The notes below the pieces were generated by a model that made no database searches, had not been told where the DNA came from, and saw only the letters and a list, made by a program, of their open reading frames with translations. From positions 124,001 to 188,000 of the forward strand of contig NZ_FORI01000005.1 of NCBI RefSeq assembly GCF_900113965.1: a stretch of DNA of 64,000 nt, written 5' to 3'. The stretch is from Treponema bryantii (GTDB lineage Bacteria > Spirochaetota > Spirochaetia > Treponematales > Treponemataceae). The position numbers were made by a program, and so were the translations under genes. Shown here in pieces: positions 8,731 through 15,123 of this stretch (its first letter is position 1; each line of letters begins with the position of its first letter).

Positions 8731-11082
8731 TTATTTTACAACTTTTGCCTTGCGGAATAAAGCGTAGCACAAACAGCCAAGTACTGCAATTGCACAGATA
8801 AAGCCTGCAATATTTCCGTTACCAGTGAACATGCTTCCGAACTGATAAACGATGAACGAAATTACATAAGCAAATCCACATTCCCAACCGATTGCAGCCC
8901 AGGTCCATTTGCGGTTGTTCATTTCGCGCTTGATAGCACCGATTGCGGCGAAACAAGGAGCACAGAGCAAGTTGAAAATCAGGAAGGAAAGACCTGCAGG
9001 TGCTGTAAAGGCCTCTGCAAGAGCAGACCAGGTTTCAGCACCGCCATAAAGTACACCCATAGTTCCAACAATGTTTTCCTTTGCAACAAGACCAGTAATC
9101 GATGCAACAGCTGCCTGCCAGTTACCCCAGCCAAGCGGAGCAAAGATCCAGGCGATAAGGCTTCCGAACTTTGCAAGAATACTAACATCCATCTGATCTT
9201 CTTCGAGCATTCCAAAGCCTTCTTCTGCCCAGCCGAAGTTAGAAAGGAACCAGATTACAATTGTAGAAAGGAGGATGATTGTTCCAGCCTTTTTGATAAA
9301 TGACCAGCCGCGTTCCCACATTGAGCGAAGAACGTTTCCAACTGTAGGCCAGTGGTAAGCCGGAAGCTCCATTACAAAAGGAGCAACTTCACCAAGGAAT
9401 GGCTTTGTCTTTTTAAGGATAATACCAGAAATGATGATTGCTGCCATACCGATAAAGTAACAGCTTGCTGCAAGCCATGGGTTACCACCAAAAATGGCAC
9501 CAACAACAAGACCAATAAAAGGTACTTTAGCGCCACAAGGAATAAAGGTTGTTGTCATAATTGTCATACGGCGGTCGCGTTCATTTTCAATAGTACGGCA
9601 GGCCATAATACCAGGAATACCACAACCAGTTCCAATTAATACTGGGATAAAAGATTTTCCGGAAAGTCCGAAGCGGCGGAAAATACGGTCAAGGATAAAG
9701 GCAATACGTGCCATGTAACCGCAGGCTTCAAGGAAGGCAAGGAAGATAAAGAGAACCAGCATCTGTGGAACAAAGCCAAGTACAGCACCAACACCGGCAA
9801 CAATACCGTCGAGAATCAAACCAGAAAGCCAGTCTGCACAACCAATTGCTTCAAGTCCGCTTCCAATAAGAGCTGGAATACCAGGTACCCAGATTCCATA
9901 ATCAGCAGGATCAGGACCTTCTTCGCCGTACTTTTCTACCATTGCATTTGCTTCAGCAATAGCTTCATCTGTAATTTCGATTGGATCAGAAACCTCCATA
10001 GTTTCATCATCAACTGTAACATAAGTAACTTCGCCTGCTTCTGCTGCTTCGAGAATTGCAGCTGTATCACCAAACTCTTCGGCTGCTTCTTCGTAAGCGC
10101 CGGTACCAATTCCAAAGAGGTGATAGCCGTCACCAAAGAGACCGTCATTTGCCCAGTCTGTAGCAGCGGCACCAACTGTTACCATAGAAACATAGTAAAC
10201 AAGCCACATAACTACTGCAAAAATAGGAAGGGCAAGCCAGCGGTTTGTTACAACGCGGTCAATTTTATCTGATGCAGAAAGCTTTGTACGGTTCTTTTTT
10301 GTAACACAGTTTTTGATGATTGATTCAATATATTTATAGCGTTCAGCTGTGATGATAGATTCTGAGTCATCATCGAGTTCTGCTTCGCAAGCTTTAATAT
10401 CTGACTCAATATGATTAAGCTTTTCAGACGAAATTCTAAGGGCTTTGATTACCTTTTCATCACGTTCAAAAAGTTTTACCGAGTACCAGCGGTGCTGCTC
10501 TTCTGGAAGGTCGTGAACGATTGCTTCTTCAATGTGAGCGAGGGCATGTTCAACACAGCCTTCAAAACGATGTTTGTAAAGCATCGGCTTCTTTTCCATT
10601 GCCTTGTTCAAAGCAAGTTCAGCAGCCTCTGTACAGCCTGTTCCCTTAAGAGCTGAAATCTCAACTACAGGACAGCCAAGTTCTTTTGACATTTCATCAA
10701 TATGAATTTTGTCGCCGTTCTTTTTTACAACGTCCATCATGTTTACAGCAACAACCATTGGAATACCGAGTTCTGCAAGCTGAGTTGTAAGATAAAGGTT
10801 ACGTTCAAGGTTTGTTCCATCAACAATATTCAAAATTGCATCAGGGCGTTCTTTTACAAGATAATCGCGCGATACAACTTCTTCGAGTGTATATGGAGAA
10901 AGCGAGTAGATACCAGGAAGGTCTGTAATTACAACTTCATCCTTGTGGCCCTTAAGCTTTCCTTCTTTCTTTTCAACAGTTACTCCAGGCCAGTTTCCAA
11001 CAAACTGATTTGAACCTGTGAGTGCATTAAATAATGTGGTTTTTCCCGCATTCGGGTTTCCTGCTAAAGCTATTTTTATCAT
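8731..11082 (-). CDS. feoB: Ferrous iron transport protein B
   Basis: Inner membrane Fe(II) importer with a cytoplasmic GTPase domain. The 783-residue protein shows G1 (G-N-P-N-A-G-K-T-T), G2 region (V-G-N-W-P-G-V-T), G3 (D-L-P-G), G4 (N-M-M-D) and G5 (S-A-L-K-G-T-G) in the first 170 residues, then the membrane domain with the G-T-G-C-G-I-P-G and K-E-N-I-V-G-T motifs. An insert of about 80 residues rich in Glu/Asp/Ala lies after the first membrane helix (about residues 325-410) and should face outside. I chose ATG 11082, 6 nt after ggaga; the 29 upstream in-frame codons are R1 repeat. Confidence 0.95.
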   Translation of the reverse strand: MIKIALAGNPNAGKTTLFNALTGSNQFVGNWPGVTVEKKEGKLKGHKDEVVITDLPGIYSLSPYTLEEVVSRDYLVKERPDAILNIVDGTNLERNLYLTTQLAELGIPMVVAVNMMDVVKKNGDKIHIDEMSKELGCPVVEISALKGTGCTEAAELALNKAMEKKPMLYKHRFEGCVEHALAHIEEAIVHDLPEEQHRWYSVKLFERDEKVIKALRISSEKLNHIESDIKACEAELDDDSESIITAERYKYIESIIKNCVTKKNRTKLSASDKIDRVVTNRWLALPIFAVVMWLVYYVSMVTVGAAATDWANDGLFGDGYHLFGIGTGAYEEAAEEFGDTAAILEAAEAGEVTYVTVDDETMEVSDPIEITDEAIAEANAMVEKYGEEGPDPADYGIWVPGIPALIGSGLEAIGCADWLSGLILDGIVAGVGAVLGFVPQMLVLFIFLAFLEACGYMARIAFILDRIFRRFGLSGKSFIPVLIGTGCGIPGIMACRTIENERDRRMTIMTTTFIPCGAKVPFIGLVVGAIFGGNPWLAASCYFIGMAAIIISGIILKKTKPFLGEVAPFVMELPAYHWPTVGNVLRSMWERGWSFIKKAGTIILLSTIVIWFLSNFGWAEEGFGMLEEDQMDVSILAKFGSLIAWIFAPLGWGNWQAAVASITGLVAKENIVGTMGVLYGGAETWSALAEAFTAPAGLSFLIFNLLCAPCFAAIGAIKREMNNRKWTWAAIGWECGFAYVISFIVYQFGSMFTGNGNIAGFICAIAVLGCLCYALFRKAKVVK

Positions 11083-11100
11083 TTGTATTTCTCCTGTTAT

Positions 11101-11171
11101 GCGGTGATTGAGCCTGTCGAAATTACCGCATCGACTTCTGCAAGTTGTGGTTTCGACAAGCTCAACCACCG
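11101..11171. repeat. Dispersed palindromic repeat, family R1
   Basis: Two units facing each other (gcggtgattgagcctgtcga and the tail gtttcgacaagctcaaccac) fill the whole gap between feoA and feoB. Translated in frame on the minus strand it gives the false N-terminal extension of feoB. Confidence 0.8.
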
Positions 11172-11172
11172 T

Positions 11173-11391
11173 TTATTTAAGTTGTATCAACTCTGCGTCG
11201 GCTTTGCGAATTGAGAGTTCGTAGCCGCGAACTGTAACTTCTACCGGGTCACCAAGCGGCGCAACCTTGCGCACGTAGATTTCTGTTCCCTTTGTAATTC
11301 CCATGTCCATAATGCGGCGTTTTACCGCACCTTCGCCAAGCAGTTTTTCTACAGTAACTGTCTGACCTGTTTTTACTTCCCTTAAAGTCAT
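11173..11391 (-). CDS. feoA: FeoA family protein
   Basis: 72 residues with the SH3-like FeoA fold signature: L-L-G-E-G-A-V-K-R-R-I-M-D-M-G-I-T-K-G-T then V-R-K-V-A-P-L-G-D-P-V-E-V-T-V-R-G-Y-E-L-S-I-R-K. FeoA proteins are needed for FeoB function, probably by contacting its GTPase domain. A Shine-Dalgarno (aggaga) precedes the ATG. It is second of two feoA genes in the operon; feoB follows after an R1 repeat. Confidence 0.92.
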   Translation of the reverse strand: MTLREVKTGQTVTVEKLLGEGAVKRRIMDMGITKGTEIYVRKVAPLGDPVEVTVRGYELSIRKADAELIQLK

Positions 11392-11418
11392 ATTATTTCT
11401 CCTATAAAATGTACTGAA

Positions 11419-11628
11419 TTAAATAATGATTTTTTGAGCCATCTCTTTACTGATGGCTACGCGGCTTTCCTTAATCTGAACGATTACGTTACCGCAAATC
11501 TTTGAAATAACAGACACTTCGGCTCCGGCAACAAAGCCCAGATTTTCCAGAAAGCGTCTTACTTCTTCTTTACCATTGATTTTCTTGATCAGAAACTTGT
11601 CATTTGGACAAGCCATAGTTAAAGGCAT
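11419..11628 (-). CDS. FeoA-domain protein (first gene of feo operon)
   Basis: 69 residues, a second, diverged FeoA-domain protein: R-R-F-L-E-N-L-G-F-V-A-G-A-E-V-S-V-I then V-I-V-Q-I-K-E-S-R-V-A-I-S-K-E. Start at ATG 11628 is supported by gagggag 9 nt upstream; an internal ATG five codons on has no site of its own. Two FeoA proteins ahead of FeoB is a common arrangement in anaerobes. A DtxR-type operator lies just upstream, so iron probably represses the whole operon. Confidence 0.88.
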   Translation of the reverse strand: MPLTMACPNDKFLIKKINGKEEVRRFLENLGFVAGAEVSVISKICGNVIVQIKESRVAISKEMAQKIII

Positions 11629-11654
11629 TGTAGTTAACTCCCTCTAACATAGTG

Positions 11655-11673
11655 TTAGATTAGCCTAATATTA
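11655..11673. promoter_or_regulatory. DtxR/IdeR-type iron operator of the feo operon
   Basis: TTAGATTAGCCTAATATTA agrees at 15 of 19 positions with TTAGGTTAGCCTAACCTAA, the recalled iron-box consensus of DtxR-family repressors. It lies 27 nt upstream of the first feoA start. A second inverted segment (taactaacaggtta) follows immediately and may be an additional half site. Confidence 0.65.
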
Positions 11674-11727
11674 GTATTAACTAACAGGTTAGTCAATACT
11701 ATCAAAAGAGAAATGTTTTCTATTAAA

Positions 11728-11756
11728 TTGTCTTTTTTATTTCATTGTTATATATT
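11728..11756 (+). promoter_or_regulatory. Promoter of the HAD phosphatase gene (leaderless)
   Basis: TTGTCT (11728-11733), 17-bp spacer, TATATT (11751-11756). ATG 11764 follows after 7 nt, the expected distance to the transcription start. Confidence 0.65.
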
Positions 11757-11763
11757 GATGCGT

Positions 11764-12426
11764 ATGAAATACTCACTTGCGATTTTTGATATGGATGGAA
11801 CCATCCTCAACACTCTTGATGACATGACAGATTCTCTGAACGAGATTCTTACAAAATACAATCTTCCGCTTCACACTGTAGACGAAGTACGTTTTATGGT
11901 AGGAAACGGAATTCCAAAACTGATTGAACGCGCAATTCCAGATGGACGCAGTAATTCTCAGTATGAAAAGATTCTTGCAGATTTTATTGCTTATTATGAA
12001 GAACACTGTGCAATTAAAACAGCTCCTTATGACGGAGTGGTGGACTGCATAAAGACTCTCCGTGCTGCCGGAATTAAAATTGCCGTAAATACAAACAAGG
12101 TTGAGCCTGCTGCTATTGCTCTTTGTGATGACTACTTCCCGGGCCTCTTCGATATTATCTCGGGCAGCCGTCCTGGTATGCCTCCAAAACCTGCCCCAGA
12201 CGGAATCTATGAGATTTTGAACCGTGCCGGCATGGACGGAAAAACTGATGGCCAGCGTGCAGTGTTCATTGGCGACTCAGACGTTGATATGCAGACAGGC
12301 ATGAATGCCGGCCTCGACGTAATCGGCGTAGACTGGGGCTTCCGCGGTAAAAAGTTCCTCGAAGAACACGGAGCCAAAGTAATCATGATGAAGGCTGCAG
12401 AACTTGCAGAACATCTTACACGCTAA
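11764..12426 (+). CDS. HAD-family hydrolase, phosphoglycolate phosphatase-like
   Basis: 220-residue haloacid-dehalogenase phosphatase. Motif I is F-D-M-D-G-T, with the nucleophile Asp near residue 8; motif II is V-N-T-N-K; motif IV is F-I-G-D-S-D-V-D. A helical cap (about 15-85) makes it class I. The Gph/PGP-type arrangement suggests phosphoglycolate or a related small phosphoester, but substrate cannot be read. The open frame begins at 11713, yet a promoter with -10 at 11751-11756 lies inside that extension, so ATG 11764 (or 11758) is the likely start and the mRNA appears leaderless. Single gene, divergent from feo. Confidence 0.85.
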   Translation: MKYSLAIFDMDGTILNTLDDMTDSLNEILTKYNLPLHTVDEVRFMVGNGIPKLIERAIPDGRSNSQYEKILADFIAYYEEHCAIKTAPYDGVVDCIKTLRAAGIKIAVNTNKVEPAAIALCDDYFPGLFDIISGSRPGMPPKPAPDGIYEILNRAGMDGKTDGQRAVFIGDSDVDMQTGMNAGLDVIGVDWGFRGKKFLEEHGAKVIMMKAAELAEHLTR

Positions 12427-12456
12427 CTTCAAGCCTATAAATCAAATAGGTTTATA

Positions 12457-12485
12457 CTGACATTTTTTCCTCTTTATGATATATT
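12457..12485 (+). promoter_or_regulatory. Promoter of the cobalamin-controlled operon
   Basis: CTGACA (12457-12462), 17-bp spacer, TATATT (12480-12485). Transcription would begin right at the 5' end of the riboswitch. Confidence 0.65.
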
Positions 12486-12490
12486 CTCCC

Positions 12491-12750
12491 CGTGTATTTC
12501 AATGGAATCAGGTGCAAAGCCTGAGCTGAATGCGCAACGGTATGCAGCCGGTAACAATATACACGGTGGTTGAGTAGCCCCTCAGGGGCGTATCGAAACC
12601 ATAGTTATATACCACACGAATAATTACAGCCACTGGGACTTCCTCCTGGGAAGGCTTCATTTGTGATACTGCCAGCCCGGAAACTTTGGTACACGCCTTT
12701 CGTATGAAAGGATATCTCTCTTTTTTGGGAACTGCGCAGTCTCGGTTCCC
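12491..12750 (+). promoter_or_regulatory. Cobalamin riboswitch with expression platform
   Basis: Conserved blocks appear in the right order: ggtgcaaagcc (12511-12521), gcgcaacggta (12532-12542), gccactg with gggaaggc (12629-12655), and a B12-box-like agcccggaaac (12674-12684). P1 can form from cgtgta (12491-12496) and tacacg (12690-12695). Downstream, gggaac (12727-12732) pairs with gttccc (12745-12750) next to the Shine-Dalgarno of the first gene, so control of translation is likely. The linker between the core halves carries an R1 repeat. Adenosyl- or methylcobalamin should shut the operon down (family knowledge). Confidence 0.8.
12564..12601. repeat. R1 repeat inserted in the cobalamin riboswitch
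   Basis: A full R1 unit (cggtggttgag ... gtatcgaaacca, inner hairpin cccctcagggg) lies between the gcaacggta block and the gccactg block, a peripheral region whose length varies in this riboswitch class. Confidence 0.75.
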
Positions 12751-12762
12751 GGGTAGGAATTA

Positions 12763-13287
12763 ATGAAAAACATTAAATTTTCTCGTCTTTTTGCAGCAAT
12801 GATGTTTGTTGCAGTGTTGTCATTCGCTGGATGTAAACAGCAACCGGAAGAAGAAAAGCTTCCAGAGAATGTAAGACTTTTATCAGAAGATGATGGTATT
12901 GTTGGTAAGTGGGAAGATGATTATCCTTCTTGGAATGCATTTACGACTTACGATTGTCAGATAAAAACTGATTTTGTTGAGTTGGCATCATATTATAATT
13001 TACATGAAAGTACTGTATATATTAAAGAAACAGCTGAAGACGAAGGGTATATATATTTTCAGTTTTCACAGCCAATAAATCTATGGCAAATTGGTGATGT
13101 TGATGTTACCGGAAAATGGGGAGCAATTGCATATCAGAAATTAACACAAAATTCTGTACAGATGTGTGATGCTGATTACACGGATCAACAGTTTGCTTCG
13201 ACATTGGAAGAGTGTGTAGCAAAATATTTTAAGACTTCTGGATATTTTGCAGGTATTTCTACACCTTTTACAAGAGTGTCTGAATAA
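12763..13287 (+). CDS. Lipoprotein of unknown function, first gene after the cobalamin riboswitch
   Basis: 174 residues. Signal peptide with lipobox-like end L-S-F-A-G-C, so a lipoprotein anchored at Cys 24 or so. I do not recognise the mature domain; it is acidic and aromatic-rich with K-W-E-D-D-Y-P-S-W-N-A-F and a second W-Q-I-G-D-V-D-V-T-G-K-W block, suggesting a small beta fold. ATG 12763 has agga at 12755-12758, next to the riboswitch's terminal hairpin. Position between a B12 riboswitch and a BtuB-like receptor suggests a part in corrinoid capture; that is inference only. Confidence 0.85.
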   Translation: MKNIKFSRLFAAMMFVAVLSFAGCKQQPEEEKLPENVRLLSEDDGIVGKWEDDYPSWNAFTTYDCQIKTDFVELASYYNLHESTVYIKETAEDEGYIYFQFSQPINLWQIGDVDVTGKWGAIAYQKLTQNSVQMCDADYTDQQFASTLEECVAKYFKTSGYFAGISTPFTRVSE

Positions 13288-13354
13288 TCTCATTTTGCAA
13301 TAATACATTCTGATATCTACAATAAATTATTACAAATAATGAAAGTGAGTTTCA

Positions 13355-13408
13355 AAAACTGTATCGAAACTAAACTAAATATTTTGAAATAGGTTTCGAT
13401 ACAGTTTT
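13355..13408. repeat. 16-bp perfect inverted repeat between two lipoprotein genes
   Basis: aaaactgtatcgaaac (13355-13370) and gtttcgatacagtttt (13393-13408) form a long stem with a 22-nt loop. The tail gtttcgatac matches the R1 family end. It may act as a partial terminator or RNA-stabilising hairpin between the first and second genes of the cobalamin operon. Confidence 0.7.
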
Positions 13409-13457
13409 AAATTCTAAAAAAACTATCATTAAATCAAATCATTTTTATGGAAAACAA

Positions 13458-14993
13458 ATGAGAAAACATATAAAAAATTTTCTTCATATATTAACAGTTT
13501 TATTTGTTACTATATTTTTTCTAAATTCCTGTGCAATGTCTGATGAAGAATTAAATAGTAATACAGATGATAATATTAAAAAAACAGGAACAATTCTTAA
13601 GCCAGTTAATTTAAATGGAAGTGCATGGTTTTCGGGAGATTCTCGGGTAGATTTTCCTACAGAGGGCGAAAACCTTTATATGAATTATTTTGAAAATGGA
13701 TTAAATACAAAACTTTGGATCCAACTTAAATCAAAAGGTAATACAACTTATGAAGCAGAAATTGTTTGGTCAGAGAATATTCGTGAAATAGGAAAAAAAT
13801 CTGCAGCTATAATTGGTGTTGATGAAAGGAAGAGACTTTCAATACAAAGTGATATTCTTTGTATTACAAATCTTGTGTCTTATGAAGGTGTAACTGCAAG
13901 TCTTTTTGATATTTCTAAGATATCACCCCTTTCCACAGATTATTTAAGTAATTTCAGTGGAAGTTATACACTTGATTCAAAACAATACACCTTAAATATT
14001 GGAGCAAAAATAAATATCAATAAGGATGACTCTCATTATTGGAATGCAAATGTTCTTGGTACAACCTATAATGAAGCAGAGAAAACTTATGATTTCCTTC
14101 TTGCTCATTCATCACAAAAGAATGCATCAGGATCTATTGATCCAGGTATTACTGGTAATGAACCTTTTATTTCGAAACAAGGATTGTTTTGGTCTCATAT
14201 GACTCTTACAGCAAATCCTGGATCCGTATGGACAATAAAATGGTCTTCTGAATGGAAAAATACTCCATATGAAGCACTTCATTCTGAGATGGATATGCAA
14301 GATACATTTATTGGCCCAGAAACTTCCAAGATCAAATACTCGTATAAATTCTATTTTGGAAATCCTTCAAAAGATTCTTCAGGCTGGTGTTGTGTAGATA
14401 AAGGAGATTTGATTTATTCTGTCGAATATGAGTCAGATTTACCAACAGATAAAAGCTGGAAAGAAATATTAGATACTTTTCAGATTAATTCAAAAATTAA
14501 TCTTCCAGAAGATAAACTTGCAGATTACTGGTGGTATAGTACAAAAGCTATTACTGGAATTGAAGATTCATATGTTTATAAACTTTCTGATAATTATAAG
14601 CCAAGTCTTACTGAATATGAGTTTTATCTTGCGTTGACTGATAAACCTGCAGACAGCATATATACAATAAGAGGAACCTATTCAGAAGAAAATATAGGAT
14701 GTTTGATTATAACTGAGAATAAAATTCAATGGAATGATACTATATATAATATTGTAGATGCAGCTATTTGGTCTAATGGTGGAAATGGACTTCCTCTTAG
14801 AGTTGCATATTTAGTTGAGAATAATTCAGTAAACTATTTATGTAGTGTATGGTATTATATTAATAATTCTAAAGATTACGTAAAATTTAATATTCCACTT
14901 GAATCTTCATTGTCAAAATGTCCTGAACAATATGATTATCAATCAGAAGATTGTAATACAGGAAAATTAACAAAGGCATTAAAGGTTCAATAA
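13458..14993 (+). CDS. Large lipoprotein of unknown function in the cobalamin operon
   Basis: 511 residues with a signal peptide ending F-F-L-N-S-C, giving a lipoprotein. I do not recognise the family. Visible are two similar-looking segments that open with a Ser-Gly-Ser-Y-T-L / R-G-T-Y-S-E type turn and several aromatic Trp-Tyr patches, compatible with repeated beta-rich domains that bind a ligand. The gene is noticeably A+T-rich compared with the receptor gene after it. It lies 170 nt after the first lipoprotein with an inverted repeat between. Surface corrinoid-binding is a guess from context, by analogy with BtuG-type lipoproteins beside BtuB in Bacteroidetes. Confidence 0.85.
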   Translation: MRKHIKNFLHILTVLFVTIFFLNSCAMSDEELNSNTDDNIKKTGTILKPVNLNGSAWFSGDSRVDFPTEGENLYMNYFENGLNTKLWIQLKSKGNTTYEAEIVWSENIREIGKKSAAIIGVDERKRLSIQSDILCITNLVSYEGVTASLFDISKISPLSTDYLSNFSGSYTLDSKQYTLNIGAKININKDDSHYWNANVLGTTYNEAEKTYDFLLAHSSQKNASGSIDPGITGNEPFISKQGLFWSHMTLTANPGSVWTIKWSSEWKNTPYEALHSEMDMQDTFIGPETSKIKYSYKFYFGNPSKDSSGWCCVDKGDLIYSVEYESDLPTDKSWKEILDTFQINSKINLPEDKLADYWWYSTKAITGIEDSYVYKLSDNYKPSLTEYEFYLALTDKPADSIYTIRGTYSEENIGCLIITENKIQWNDTIYNIVDAAIWSNGGNGLPLRVAYLVENNSVNYLCSVWYYINNSKDYVKFNIPLESSLSKCPEQYDYQSEDCNTGKLTKALKVQ

Positions 14994-15011
14994 TAATATT
15001 AATGAAGTTAT

Positions 15012-15110
15012 GGGGGCGTTGCGGGGGCAACGATCTCTGTTTGTTTTGCCCCCCCGCAGAGGGGGTAGCCCGCAACAACGTGCGGGCGAGGGGGAGACTT
15101 CCCCCTCCTG
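15012..15110. repeat. GC-rich modular repeat, family R3
   Basis: Framework gggggcgttgcgggg ... ccccgcagagg ... gagggggagacttcccc with an inner hairpin cccgcaacaacgtgcggg. It lies just upstream of the receptor gene and gives that open frame a false 38-codon extension. Other copies: 6779-6926 (interrupted) and 18881-18966 (inside a gene). Confidence 0.8.
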
Positions 15111-15123
15111 TATTTTGAAATTC

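Noticed and set aside
11083-11169. 29-residue N-terminal extension of FeoB
   Set aside because: It is the translation of an R1 repeat (V-E-L-V-E-T-T-T); a ribosome site and the conserved G1 motif place the start at 11082.
15010-15123. 38-residue N-terminal extension of the TonB-dependent receptor
   Set aside because: It is R3 repeat sequence; a proper signal peptide begins at ATG 15124.
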